Shown here piece after piece: positions 36,672 through 46,310 of a stretch of 64,000 nt of DNA. Under the pieces are notes generated by a model, which saw nothing but the letters and a program-made list of their open reading frames with translations, did no database searches and was not told where the DNA came from. How positions within the stretch are numbered: position 1 is the stretch's first letter; each line of letters opens with the position of its first letter. A program made the translations under genes and the position numbers. The stretch is taken from NCBI GenBank assembly GCA_020683205.1, contig CP085689.1, positions 3,156,230 through 3,220,229 on the forward strand. The letters are read 5' to 3'. The DNA comes from Lentisphaerae bacterium WC36 (GTDB lineage Bacteria; Verrucomicrobiota; Lentisphaeria; Victivallales; SZUA-371).

Positions 36672-36709
36672 AAATAATGGGATTCATTGTGACTCCCATT
36701 ATTTTTTTA
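36672..36709 (+). terminator. Intrinsic terminator after cysN
   Basis: AATAATGGGA pairs with TCCCATTATT and a T-run follows (36694-36709). It separates the cys operon from the sulfite reductase gene. Confidence 0.9.
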
Positions 36710-36731
36710 TTATAAAGTTAAGTAACAATCA

Positions 36732-36759
36732 TTGACATAACTCCCTTTAAAATTACATT
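36732..36759 (+). promoter_or_regulatory. Promoter of the sulfite reductase gene
   Basis: TTGACA (36732-36737) and TACATT (36754-36759) with a 16-base spacer, about 70 bases before the start codon. I did not find a clear copy of the 22-base cysH operator here. Confidence 0.5.
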
Positions 36760-36830
36760 CCTATATGAGAGTTAGGTTTTAATTATGTGCCAATACTTAT
36801 TTTGCAAAAAATCATCAAGGAACTATTACT

Positions 36831-38429
36831 ATGGAGAATATAACCTCTACACCGAGAGAATCATTGTCTCAAGATTTAGAAAATTTATACATTGCAATTG
36901 AAAAATATATTGCCGGGGAATATGCATATAAAGAATTAAAACACTACAGTGCTCAATTTGGAATTTACCAGCAACGTGATAAAAATTTTATGGTACGACT
37001 CAGGGTAACAGGCAATCGTTTAAAAGCTGAGCATCTGAATTTTGTTCGCACGCAGCTTCTTGACCAATTTAGTATTGATTATTGTCGTTTAACAACCCGT
37101 CAGGACATCCAACTTCATGGGGTTAAGGCGTGCGATATAAAAAATATTATTGAACTATGTAATAAAAGTTTTTTCCCTTTTAACGGAGGAGGAGGAGACA
37201 CATTTCGTAATATTTTAGTTAGTGAGTATTCGGGATTGACAAAGCGTAGTGTTTTTGATGTTCAACCTTTTGTTGAAAAATTATGGGAAAAGATTGGTGC
37301 TTGGGAATGTGCATTTCATATGCCACGAAAGTTTAAGATGGGAGTCTTTGATGGACCTCATGATCTTGGGTTGGCAAAAATTCAGGATTTGGGACTAGTT
37401 GCTAAAGTAAAAAACGATGAACATGGGTTTGAAGTTTATGTTGGAGGAGGGCTTGGAGCAAAAACAGCAGAAGGGATTAGGCTTTTTGAATTTTTGCCTG
37501 CTGAAAAAGTAGTTCGCTTAATTCACGCGATGCTTGAACTTTTCAATGATCATGGGAACCGTGAAAGGCGAAGTCTTGCACGATTAAGATATGTCAAAGA
37601 ACGCCTTGGAGATGATGATTTTAGAACTTTGTGCTTGCAATATTTTCAAAAAAGTATTGTCGCTGATAATATTAAAATGGTAGATAGTTTTGGCAATTAC
37701 GAGCCACATCAAAAGGCATGTATTGAATCAAGTATCAAAACAATTGGTGGCGATCAAGATGATTTTTTACGCTGGAAAAACTTGGCGACCCATAAAACAA
37801 TTTATACTCCGCAGTTGAAAGCGGTAAAATTATTTATTAAAGAAGGAAATTTGACGTCAAATCAGCTTGAAATGCTTGAAAATATAGCAAAAAGATATAG
37901 TTTTAATAATGGTGAAGTTGCCATTTCATATAGTCAAGATATTATTTTGCCGTTAGTTGATGCAAATTCTTTAGGAGAACTATATGATGAAATTAAGCAA
38001 GTTTGTGATATAGTAGACTTTGATTTAACGTCATTTTCTGGGCATATACGCTGTTGTGTTGGCGCAAATGTTTGTAGTATAGGTATTCTTGATTCTACGA
38101 CTATGTCTCAAAAAATAGCTGAAGCACTAGATGATAAATATCAAGATTTGTTGATTAGCAATAATGTTGATGATAGTCAAAAAGTTTTGCGTGTTTGTGA
38201 TACCGTATTAATTTCAGGCTGTCCAAATTGTTGCGCTCGGCATGTTACTGCGAAAATTGGCTTAAGTGGCAAAAAGATGCGTATTGATGATGAAGTTGTT
38301 GATGCGTATAAAATTGTTAGTAAACATGATAATTTAGCGGTAATTGCGGCTCAAGAACTTGGCGAATTCACTGTCGAAACAGCAGTGAAACAGGTTGTCG
38401 ATTTAATTGGAAAAATTGTAAAAAAATAG
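36831..38429 (+). CDS. Siroheme nitrite/sulfite reductase
   Basis: Ferredoxin-type hemoprotein of 532 residues that reduces sulfite to sulfide (or nitrite to ammonia). Two half-domains carry ferredoxin-like repeats (FMVRLRVTGNRL..., then TTRQDIQLHGV). The Fe-S/siroheme Cys set is C409-x5-C415 (CCVGANVCSIG) and C464-x3-C468 (GCPNCCARH). Its place after the cysH-cysD-cysN operon and before an Rrf2 gene favours the sulfite role. Confidence 0.9.
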   Translation: MENITSTPRESLSQDLENLYIAIEKYIAGEYAYKELKHYSAQFGIYQQRDKNFMVRLRVTGNRLKAEHLNFVRTQLLDQFSIDYCRLTTRQDIQLHGVKACDIKNIIELCNKSFFPFNGGGGDTFRNILVSEYSGLTKRSVFDVQPFVEKLWEKIGAWECAFHMPRKFKMGVFDGPHDLGLAKIQDLGLVAKVKNDEHGFEVYVGGGLGAKTAEGIRLFEFLPAEKVVRLIHAMLELFNDHGNRERRSLARLRYVKERLGDDDFRTLCLQYFQKSIVADNIKMVDSFGNYEPHQKACIESSIKTIGGDQDDFLRWKNLATHKTIYTPQLKAVKLFIKEGNLTSNQLEMLENIAKRYSFNNGEVAISYSQDIILPLVDANSLGELYDEIKQVCDIVDFDLTSFSGHIRCCVGANVCSIGILDSTTMSQKIAEALDDKYQDLLISNNVDDSQKVLRVCDTVLISGCPNCCARHVTAKIGLSGKKMRIDDEVVDAYKIVSKHDNLAVIAAQELGEFTVETAVKQVVDLIGKIVKK

Positions 38430-38494
38430 ATCATTAGAATTTTTGAGAAATGTAGAATTTCAATGACTAAAAATATTGGGACAAAGAAATTAGC

Positions 38495-38920
38495 ATGAAA
38501 ATTTCAACAAAAACGCGCTATGGATTACGTATGTTGGTTTATTTAGCGACTCAAAAAGATAAAGAACCGATTAGTGTAAAAAAAATTGCAGAGCATGAAG
38601 ATGTTAGCATTAAATACACAGAGCAGATTATTCGCTCTTTTATGCGTAAAAAACTTTTAACTGTTGTCCGCGGAAGCAAAGGAGGGTACGTAATAAAGCC
38701 TGAAACCTTGAAGCTGACCGCTAAAGATATTTTTGTCCTCTTAGAAAATGAAGCATTTCTAATTGAGTGTTTAGATGAAAAAAATTGTAACTGTTTACGA
38801 AAAGAAAATTGTTCGACTTTTGAGTTATGGAATGGATTAGAAAATGCTATTTTTGACTATTTAAATTCTTTTACAATTGAAGATTTGGCAAAAGGATATC
38901 TTATTAATTCCTTGAAATAG
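38495..38920 (+). CDS. Rrf2 family transcriptional regulator (CymR/IscR-like)
   Basis: A 141-residue winged-helix protein. MKISTKTRYGLRMLVYLA, then VSIKYTEQIIRSFMRKKLLTVVRGSKGGYVI is the Rrf2 signature. A Cys cluster (C at EC, NC, NC, NC) near residues 91-107 resembles the Fe-S site of IscR. Rrf2 proteins such as CymR control cysteine metabolism. Sitting at the end of the sulfur set, it is the likely reader of the repeats upstream of cysH. That link is inference. Confidence 0.88.
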   Translation: MKISTKTRYGLRMLVYLATQKDKEPISVKKIAEHEDVSIKYTEQIIRSFMRKKLLTVVRGSKGGYVIKPETLKLTAKDIFVLLENEAFLIECLDEKNCNCLRKENCSTFELWNGLENAIFDYLNSFTIEDLAKGYLINSLK

Positions 38921-39091
38921 TTCGTTTAATGCAATTGCAATTAATTTGGCGGCAAAGGTATCTTCTTGCAAACTTATTTTATGGTGATATATTAACAAAA
39001 ATTAAATACCTAGTAAAGTAGTATTTTTTTGTCTTGTTTATGGAAAAGGTCTATAAATTATAGATGTAATATTTAAAGAAAGAGAAACAAT

Positions 39092-40741
39092 ATGAAAGTG
39101 AAAAAAATGTTTAAAGGACTAGTAGCAAGTTCAGTTCTATTAACGTCTTTAGTTGCTATCGATGCAATGGCTGATAAAAAACAACGAAATGTAACGGTTA
39201 TTCCTCAAGTACAATTTAGCGAGCAAGGAGTTTCATGTTTTGATTTAGCAAAGTGTGATGAAATCTTGGTAAATGAACTTAATGTTGATACACGCAAGGC
39301 GGCAGAATTTTTTAATGATTATCTTAAAAAAGCTCAGTTAAAAACTGTTGATGTTAATGTTGTTAGCCAGAATTCTAGTGGAGTAAAAATTATTATTGAT
39401 TTACGCTCAGAATTACCGATTAAAGAAGAAGGCTATGAACTTAAAATTGTAGACAATAAAATTTCGATCAAGGCAAGTAGTGCAAGTGGGTTATTTTACG
39501 CTTTACAAACAATCCGTCAATTGTTACCATCATGTGTTGAAAATAAAAAAATAGAAGTAGGAGCGTTAAAACTTCCCAATGTCGAAATCAAAGATGCACC
39601 TCGTTATCGTTGGCGTGGACTTATGTTAGATGAGTCTCGTCATTTCTTTGGCAAAGATATTGTTAAAAAGCTTTTAGACACTATGGCTTTTTATAAAATG
39701 AATCGTTTTCATTGGCATTTAACAGATACTGATGGGTGGCGTTTTGAAGTTAAAAAGTACCCTAAATTGACAACTATTGGTTCGCGTGGAGACCGCACAA
39801 ATCCTAATGGCGAATTGATGTTTTACACTCAAGAAGATATTAAAGAAATTGTTAAGTATGCCCAAGAACGCCATATTATGATAATTCCTGAAGTAGATAT
39901 GCCTGGGCACGCGACTGCTGCTGCAAAAGCATATCCAGAAATTAGTGGGGGAGGCTCGGAAAAATATCCTGAATTTACCTTTAATCCTGGTAAACAAGTT
40001 ACCTATGATTTCCTTGAAAATGTTCTTAGAGAAACAGCTCAATTATTTCCAAGCCCATATATTCATTATGGTGGAGATGAGGTGCATTTTGCAAATAAAC
40101 AATGGTTAAAAGATCCAGCTATTCTTAAATTAATGAAAGAAAAAAATCTTAAAAATCTTCATGAAGTTGAGTGGTACTTTAATCGTAAAATGTCAAAATT
40201 TATTAATGGTTTAGGGCGTAAAACTGTTGCATGGGATGAAGTTATTGCTGCAGATGTCCCTCCAAATGAAGCTGTAATGATGTGGTGGCGTCATGATAGA
40301 GTAAAGAGCTTAGATAAAAGTTTAGAAAAAGGTTATCAAGTGGTTTTATGTCCACGTCTTCCAATGTATTTTGATTTTGTTCAATCTACAACGCATAAAA
40401 GTGGACGAGTGTGGGGGAACCCTGGAATTGCTGATTTGCCTTTAGTTTATGATTTCCCGAAATTTGTTGAAAAATATCCCCTAGAGCAACGTCAACAAAT
40501 TCTTGGGGTTCAAGCAAATATTTGGACGGAACAAATTCGTGAAAATGAGCGTTTGTTTTTCATGACATATCCAAGAATTGCTGGTGCTGCTGCTGCTGGT
40601 TGGACGATGCAAAAAAATAAAGATTATCAAGAATTCTTAGAAAAGCTTAAAGATAACTTCAAACGATATGATGCTTGGGGAATAAATTACTATGATGTAT
40701 TTACTGATAGTGAAGAAGTTAAACACACAGAAAAAAAGTAA
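39092..40741 (+). CDS. Beta-N-acetylhexosaminidase, exported (GH20)
   Basis: Glycoside hydrolase that removes terminal GlcNAc/GalNAc residues. A signal peptide (LVASSVLLTSLVAIDAMA) precedes an N-terminal GH20b domain (residues about 30-165) and the GH20 barrel. KMNRFHWHLTDTDGWR, IIPEVDMPGHATAA and the catalytic HYGGDEVHF (D329-E330) are intact. The 549-residue length is complete. It suggests use of host or environmental glycans. Confidence 0.96.
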   Translation: MKVKKMFKGLVASSVLLTSLVAIDAMADKKQRNVTVIPQVQFSEQGVSCFDLAKCDEILVNELNVDTRKAAEFFNDYLKKAQLKTVDVNVVSQNSSGVKIIIDLRSELPIKEEGYELKIVDNKISIKASSASGLFYALQTIRQLLPSCVENKKIEVGALKLPNVEIKDAPRYRWRGLMLDESRHFFGKDIVKKLLDTMAFYKMNRFHWHLTDTDGWRFEVKKYPKLTTIGSRGDRTNPNGELMFYTQEDIKEIVKYAQERHIMIIPEVDMPGHATAAAKAYPEISGGGSEKYPEFTFNPGKQVTYDFLENVLRETAQLFPSPYIHYGGDEVHFANKQWLKDPAILKLMKEKNLKNLHEVEWYFNRKMSKFINGLGRKTVAWDEVIAADVPPNEAVMMWWRHDRVKSLDKSLEKGYQVVLCPRLPMYFDFVQSTTHKSGRVWGNPGIADLPLVYDFPKFVEKYPLEQRQQILGVQANIWTEQIRENERLFFMTYPRIAGAAAAGWTMQKNKDYQEFLEKLKDNFKRYDAWGINYYDVFTDSEEVKHTEKK

Positions 40742-40770
40742 TTTATAAGCATATTAATAAATTTAAAAGT

Positions 40771-40806
40771 AAAAAACAGCTCACTAACAAATGAGCTGTT
40801 TTTTAT
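40771..40806. terminator. Bidirectional intrinsic terminator
   Basis: AACAGCTCA pairs with TGAGCTGTT, with an A-run before and a T-run after. It separates the convergent hexosaminidase and pseudopilin genes. Confidence 0.9.
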
Positions 40807-40833
40807 TATATTAATAGAATTATATATGCATTA

Positions 40834-41613
40834 TTAATTATAAGTAATAGTTTGTTTTATTTTATTTTCATCATAATAATCGACAATTTTTTGGCCTTTA
40901 GTCTTTCTTGCTTGTTCTGGAACAGTTTGACCAGCAATTGAGGTTGCATCAACTTTTTTGTACCACCAGTTTTTAATGTTATTCTTGTCAATGCTCTCTG
41001 CGTGCATATCAACAGCTAGGAAGTTTGCTCTTCCAGCATGTTTTAGATATACATTACCTGCATGCCAGCTGCCTGTATCAGTTGCCTCTAATCCTCCGCA
41101 ACGCCAAGTTTGTTGATCTTTATCCGCAAGCATGATTGTGCTTGAAGGGTCGCTGTAACGGTCAATTACTAGCCAACCTTGAACGGCACGGTCATAATAT
41201 TGTTCACTAGGCTGAAGAAGAATTAATTTATTGTCAGGGCCGTTTGATATTCTATCATATTTTAGATCAGAAGCTGGCATTCCGTGAAAAGCTTGTTCTT
41301 TACCAGTTCTTTTCGAACATTCTAAGAATTTTGAAAATTCTTTGAAGTATCCTAAACCATCTTTTCCTGTACTAGAAAAGTCCTCTTTGTCACTTAAAAC
41401 AGTTTGCCATGGGGCATAAGTATTCCCGTTTAATAAATGACCTAAGTCGTTGTTTACCATTGCTAAAATAGTACCAGTTTGCTTCTGGTTGTTCATATAG
41501 CTGACAGCGCGAGCTTTTTCTCGAGCTGCGCCAAGAGCTGGCAGAAGCATGCCTGCTAAAATAGCAATAATGGCAACTACTACTAATAGTTCAATTAATG
41601 TGAATTTTTTCAT
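40834..41613 (-). CDS. Type II/IV pseudopilin-like protein
   Basis: The 259-residue protein has a prepilin-like start: [19 protein letters not shown] then [16 protein letters not shown]. The usual Gly before Phe is replaced by Lys, as in the many such proteins of Lentisphaerota and Planctomycetota. The C-terminal domain contains [18 protein letters not shown], like the H-x9-DG-type ending of those families. Proteins of this class are numerous and mostly uncharacterised. They may be secreted or surface-exposed after prepilin peptidase processing. Confidence 0.92.
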   Translation of the reverse strand: MKKFTLIELLVVVAIIAILAGMLLPALGAAREKARAVSYMNNQKQTGTILAMVNNDLGHLLNGNTYAPWQTVLSDKEDFSSTGKDGLGYFKEFSKFLECSKRTGKEQAFHGMPASDLKYDRISNGPDNKLILLQPSEQYYDRAVQGWLVIDRYSDPSSTIMLADKDQQTWRCGGLEATDTGSWHAGNVYLKHAGRANFLAVDMHAESIDKNNIKNWWYKKVDATSIAGQTVPEQARKTKGQKIVDYYDENKIKQTITYN

Positions 41614-41691
41614 AATACAATCCTCTATCTTTGTAAAAACTTGTTAGTGATATTGTCATTATAAGGAAAAAATAGGAAATTACAAGGCATT

Positions 41692-41721
41692 TTTATAAAA
41701 AAACAAAAATTATCATGACAA
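41692..41721 (-). promoter_or_regulatory. Possible pseudopilin promoter
   Basis: On the minus strand TTGTCA (41721-41716) and TATAAA (41697-41692) have an 18-base spacer, about 80 bases before the start codon. The -35 box lies within the first direct repeat. Confidence 0.5.
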
Positions 41722-41798
41722 AATATTAATAATGCTGTAAATACTTGTTTTTTAAGGAGAAGTAAATATTTTATTGATATGACAAAGTATTAATAATG
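41715..41798. repeat. 20-bp direct repeats upstream of the pseudopilin gene
   Basis: The 20-base sequence starting ATGACAAA and ending TATTAATAATG occurs at 41715-41734 and 41779-41798, with one mismatch and a 64-base period. Each carries a minus-strand TTGTCA. They may be binding sites for a regulator. The rest of the 312-base gap up to larB shows nothing further. Confidence 0.6.
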
Positions 41799-41925
41799 GC
41801 AAAAGTAAAATTTATTTTCATTGTTTAATTGTAAAATAATTGCATGAAAAAGAATTCATGAAATAATGTCAAAACTTGCTAATTTTGTGATTGAAATTTT
41901 TATGACAAGTGTTGTGGAAAAGTTT

Positions 41926-42645
41926 TTAGCAAATGTTGTTGATAATGCGTTTTGCAGCGCATGCTGCTCCAAAACCATTATCAATATTTGTTACGGTAAT
42001 TCCGCTGGCACAGCTACTTAGCATAGTCAAAAGGGGGGTGAATCCGCCTAAGGATGCTCCATATCCGACACTAGTTGGAACTGCGATTATTACTGCGTCT
42101 ACGAGTCCACCTACAACGCTAGGTAACGCACCCTCCATTCCAGCAACTACAATTATAACTTTAGCTTTATTTAAAGAATCAATTTTGTTTAATAATCGAT
42201 GTAATCCTGCAACACCAACATCATTAATTAAGGCTCCTTTAATGCCAAATGCGTGTAGTGTATTTAGTGCTTCACGAGCTACTGGAAGGTCACTAGTTCC
42301 TGCTGTCATTACAATAATTTCATTTCCGCTATAAAATTTTTCAACTTCTCCAATTGTAAAAGTCTGAGCTATTTTGTCATAATATGCGTTTGGATAATCT
42401 TTCAATAATAATTCAGCTTTAATAGCATTGACTCTGGTTGTAAGAATAATTTTTTGTCCCGAGTCCAGCATAATAGAAATAATTTCTTTAATTTGCTCTG
42501 CTGTTTTTGATTCACCATAAATGACTTCACTAAAACCGCACCTTTTATCTCTAGATAAATCAATTTCAGCATTATTTTGCTTACTATTAGTGCTCGAATT
42601 ATTGTTTATAAAATTATCAAAAGAGTTATGTTTATGAAAAGCCAT
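41926..42645 (-). CDS. larB: Nickel-pincer cofactor biosynthesis protein LarB
   Basis: LarB carboxylates and hydrolyses nicotinic acid adenine dinucleotide in the first step of the nickel-pincer cofactor of lactate racemase. The family segments are DKRCGFSEVIYGESKTAEQI, VMTAGTSDLPVAREA, VAGMEGALPSVVGGLVDAVI and VPTSVGYGASLGGFTPL. No larC or larE is visible here. I prefer the Met at 42645, eight bases from AGGAG, over one at 42651. It is last in a tight operon with the acyltransferase gene (gap about 12 bases). Confidence 0.92.
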   Translation of the reverse strand: MAFHKHNSFDNFINNNSSTNSKQNNAEIDLSRDKRCGFSEVIYGESKTAEQIKEIISIMLDSGQKIILTTRVNAIKAELLLKDYPNAYYDKIAQTFTIGEVEKFYSGNEIIVMTAGTSDLPVAREALNTLHAFGIKGALINDVGVAGLHRLLNKIDSLNKAKVIIVVAGMEGALPSVVGGLVDAVIIAVPTSVGYGASLGGFTPLLTMLSSCASGITVTNIDNGFGAACAAKRIINNIC

Positions 42646-42657
42646 TGTCATTTCTCC

Positions 42658-44862
42658 TTAACTTTGATATTTTTTGGCTAATTTTGAAATTGCGCCAAGA
42701 TTTAATTTACCACTGCCAAGTAGTGGAATTTCCTCGATTTGAATAAAATTTTCTGCTCTTGGAATCCAAAGGTTAGGAATTTTGTTCTCTCGTAAACTTT
42801 TAATGATATGTTGATGGTCAATTTTCATATCAGTAGTATAGAAAACAATAATTTTTTCTCCTTTAGCACTATCTTTTGTGCCAGTAACTACAATTTTTGC
42901 ATCACTAGAATTTAATACATGATAAATTTGTTGCTCAATTGATTCATGCGGAACCATTTCTCCTGCTATTTTACTAAAACGTGAAACACGACCCGTAATT
43001 CTAATATATCCGTCTTCATTCATTTGCCCTATATCATTGGTATTGTAAAAACCATCATTAACCATGACTTCTTTGGTTAATTTTTTGTTGTTTAAATAAC
43101 CTTTCATAACGGTGTCAGCTTTAACGGTTATCAAGCCGTCTGTATTTGCTGGAACTTCTTCAAGAGTTTCTGGATTAATAATCTTCACACAAATTCCAGG
43201 CATTGGAATTCCAATACTATGAGACCATCCAACCTCTTTCCCTAAATTATCAATATTTTTAGCTAAATTAATTGAAACTATTGGAGATAGCTCGGTACAG
43301 CCATAACCTTCAACAACTGTTGTAGAGTGCCGGTTTATTTCTTCAAAACGTGTGACAATTTCATCGCGTAATCGTTCTGCTCCGGTAATTGTTAACCGAA
43401 GTGATTTGATACGGTCATAATCCATTTTCCGCATGTATGACTGCATAAATGTAGGAGTGGCTGTAATTACTGTTAATTTATGATCAGTTATGTTTTTAAC
43501 GATATTTTCTGCGTCAAGTGGGTTAGGGATGTAGGCAACTTTAATACCTTTTGCTAAAGGAATCCAAAAACATACGTTCATACCAAAAGAGTGAAATAAA
43601 GGTAAATTTCCGACTATGCCATCTTTGCGAGTCATATTAACTGCGGGTAAAAAAGATTTTAAATTAGCATTGAAGTTATGATGCGTTAAGCGAACTCCCT
43701 TAGGTTCAGCAGTTGAGCCGCTTGAAAAAAGAAGCACGGCATCATTGTGAATTGCAAAGTAATTTTTGATTCCAATTGCCTTAAAAAATATTTTCAACGG
43801 TAAAATATAGCCTAAAAATGTTTTCGCTAGAGCTTTTGATTTTGAAATTTTTGAGGCAATTTCCTCTAATATCACCATTTCGGGGGTTTGTAAAATTTTT
43901 GCTTTATGAAGAAATTTTTTACTGGTTAAAACGTGTTTTATATTTGCTTTGGCAATTGAACGCTCTTGGGTTTCAGCAGATACTGTAAAATTTAACATTG
44001 CAGGTACTTTATTAGCAAACATTACCGCTAAAATAACTACTGCGCTTGCGGGTGTGTTTGGCATCAAAACTCCGACATATTTTTCATTTTCATCGCATAA
44101 TTCTTTAATATAATCACTTAAAGCAAGAGCCTTGCTGTATACTGTAAAATTATTTAGCTTTTTTCCGCTAACTCCATCGATTAAAGCTTTGTTAAAAGGT
44201 TTAATTCGAGCCCGTTTTGCGAATTGATAGGCGAGAATAGTTTCATTTTTTTTGGGCGCTAATTCAATTTCACTTGATAGTTCAATCAATGCTGAACGTG
44301 TAGCAAAAGGAGTTTTTGTCGTATCACGTAGCTTTGTAATTATTCCGAATGACTTTCTGCCAAGTAGATGTTTGCAAATATTTTTAAAAGTGAATCGTTC
44401 GTTTCTATATAGGTGGCTAAAAATAGTTTCCCATAAACCACTAATGTATAGTAAAGATGTGCTAGTTTGGATATTTTTTGCCAAATAATCGCGGTAGTCA
44501 TACTCAAATTTGCCAATGATTCCGTTTTTGCTTGGTTGTTTCTCGCAAAATAAACAAACAGTTTCGCCATTTTCTAGGAGCTTATGAACTTGTGATTTTT
44601 CAGAAACAGCAATAAAATTAAACAAGAACTTAAATTTAAAAAATTTTTCATCAGCAACGAAGTAGATTTTTTTTCTCAGCAACAGTGAAATTATAAGCGG
44701 GTCAATACTTGAAATACTGTTGGCAATTATAAGATGTCCTTTTTTAAAAGACAGGTTTTCTGTATTAATTAATTTTGCCCGAATAAAAGGCAGTAAAATA
44801 AATTTTACTAAAGTTAATCCCAAAAAATTGCTAAAACAGATAGCTGAAAAAAAAGACCCCAT
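42658..44862 (-). CDS. aas: Aas-like acyltransferase and AMP-dependent acyl-ACP synthetase
   Basis: A 734-residue two-part protein. The N-terminal part (about 1-170) has a PlsC-like segment (NSISSIDPLI) in which the catalytic His of the usual HxxxxD motif is replaced by Asn. Residues about 220-730 are an AMP-binding enzyme with LFSSGSTAEPKGVRLTHHN, EGYGCTELSP and YNTNDIGQMNEDGYIRITGR. In E. coli Aas re-acylates lysophosphatidylethanolamine. I use the ATG at 44862 with AAGGAAG upstream, two bases after the transporter stop. The acyltransferase may be weak or inactive. Confidence 0.82.
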   Translation of the reverse strand: MGSFFSAICFSNFLGLTLVKFILLPFIRAKLINTENLSFKKGHLIIANSISSIDPLIISLLLRKKIYFVADEKFFKFKFLFNFIAVSEKSQVHKLLENGETVCLFCEKQPSKNGIIGKFEYDYRDYLAKNIQTSTSLLYISGLWETIFSHLYRNERFTFKNICKHLLGRKSFGIITKLRDTTKTPFATRSALIELSSEIELAPKKNETILAYQFAKRARIKPFNKALIDGVSGKKLNNFTVYSKALALSDYIKELCDENEKYVGVLMPNTPASAVVILAVMFANKVPAMLNFTVSAETQERSIAKANIKHVLTSKKFLHKAKILQTPEMVILEEIASKISKSKALAKTFLGYILPLKIFFKAIGIKNYFAIHNDAVLLFSSGSTAEPKGVRLTHHNFNANLKSFLPAVNMTRKDGIVGNLPLFHSFGMNVCFWIPLAKGIKVAYIPNPLDAENIVKNITDHKLTVITATPTFMQSYMRKMDYDRIKSLRLTITGAERLRDEIVTRFEEINRHSTTVVEGYGCTELSPIVSINLAKNIDNLGKEVGWSHSIGIPMPGICVKIINPETLEEVPANTDGLITVKADTVMKGYLNNKKLTKEVMVNDGFYNTNDIGQMNEDGYIRITGRVSRFSKIAGEMVPHESIEQQIYHVLNSSDAKIVVTGTKDSAKGEKIIVFYTTDMKIDHQHIIKSLRENKIPNLWIPRAENFIQIEEIPLLGSGKLNLGAISKLAKKYQS

Positions 44863-44864
44863 TA

Positions 44865-46307
44865 TTACTTCCTTAATTTTGTTAATAATTTTTTTAATAT
44901 TAAAAATAGTGTTATTGTTAGAAGAATACATAACAATATATCAACACGCAATGTGTTAAAATTTTCAATTTTGCTAATCATTTTATTATTTAAAAATTCA
45001 TCTACCATTAGATTTTCAGATATTCGTGGATAAACTTGAAACGGAATAATTAAAACGATGGCAGTTAAGGCAATCGCAGAACGAATAGCAAGGTATGTTG
45101 AAATAGTTTGACCACAGAGGTTGTTTAAGGTGCAATTTTCAAACATCCTTGCATATAATGAGCGATGGATTAAGGAGCAGAAAACACCAGCGAACAGGCA
45201 GATTATCATATTAGGAACATTAAATTCAAAAGAGATCTGAAATAATTTGATTATCGAATTTGGTTTATATGCGAAGTATTTGCCTAAAGTTAAACTGCTA
45301 CAAATGCCAATCAGCCCTAAAGTGATAATATTCAACAAGGTGTTGTTATTGGTTGTTTTTAACATCAACAAGTTTATTTTTTTACTGAAGCTAAATAGTG
45401 AAAAACCAATAAAAAAGCAGATAAAAAGAGTTACTAATGAGCTAAGATTAAAATATAATGCAGTTGTCATTTGCAAAAAGCATAAACTTAATGCAACAAC
45501 AATAACCATTGAGTATGAAATGCTACAAAGAATAATATTTTCAGTATTAATTCCATGTTTTTTTAGTTTGCTAAATAAACCAAACATTGTTTCATCTAAA
45601 TAAAAACTTTCGTCTTCGATTTCAAAAGGATGAGAAAACGCTGTTTTAACATTGTCATGAGAAAAGATTAGTTGCAATAATGCAAGTAGATTGACAGCAA
45701 TTACCAGTAATAAGCTATAAAAAACTGAGATATAATTATTTAATGCCAGCGCGCATAATAATGCGACAGCAGCACCAGCGTAAACAATAAAACAGTTTAA
45801 ATTTATGCCATAATAATTATTAAAAATAGCTAAATAGTTGGCTAGAGAGTTTTCTTTTAGGTTACTAGTTGTTGATTTAACACTCAATGCTCGTAGCCTT
45901 TCGAATGAAAAAACACTAAAAATAGTCACAGCAAGCACTATATATGATAATTCAATGATGCGCATGAAGTAAATGTTATTGTAAGGAGAGCTGAAAATCA
46001 GAGTCAACAAAAATATTACCAAAACAAAATTTATAATAATTTTACTGTAGATTAATATGGTGCGGATATTTTTTAAGTGAGAAAGTATTGCTCCAAAAAT
46101 GCTGTGTAAAAAAAATGATGTAAACAGGTAAAAGCAGAAGGCGCGAGCCGTTAAACCTAAGCTATTTTGCAATTCGCCAATTTGAGAATTATAGCTTAAA
46201 ATAAAATACCATACCACTAGAAAAGTTGCAAAAGCATTGAAGAATGAACTAAAGCTTTTGCTACTTAAATAGAATTGACAAAAATTTTTACTTTTACAAT
46301 TTTTCAT
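44865..46307 (-). CDS. LplT-like MFS transporter
   Basis: A 480-residue membrane protein with about twelve hydrophobic segments. It precedes the Aas-like gene with a two-base gap. In enterobacteria, LplT flips lysophospholipids inward for Aas to re-acylate, and fused or adjacent LplT-Aas pairs are common. The sequence itself is divergent, so the call rests partly on context. A soluble linker with acidic residues occurs near 230-250. Confidence 0.7.
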   Translation of the reverse strand: MKNCKSKNFCQFYLSSKSFSSFFNAFATFLVVWYFILSYNSQIGELQNSLGLTARAFCFYLFTSFFLHSIFGAILSHLKNIRTILIYSKIIINFVLVIFLLTLIFSSPYNNIYFMRIIELSYIVLAVTIFSVFSFERLRALSVKSTTSNLKENSLANYLAIFNNYYGINLNCFIVYAGAAVALLCALALNNYISVFYSLLLVIAVNLLALLQLIFSHDNVKTAFSHPFEIEDESFYLDETMFGLFSKLKKHGINTENIILCSISYSMVIVVALSLCFLQMTTALYFNLSSLVTLFICFFIGFSLFSFSKKINLLMLKTTNNNTLLNIITLGLIGICSSLTLGKYFAYKPNSIIKLFQISFEFNVPNMIICLFAGVFCSLIHRSLYARMFENCTLNNLCGQTISTYLAIRSAIALTAIVLIIPFQVYPRISENLMVDEFLNNKMISKIENFNTLRVDILLCILLTITLFLILKKLLTKLRK

Positions 46308-46310
46308 TGG

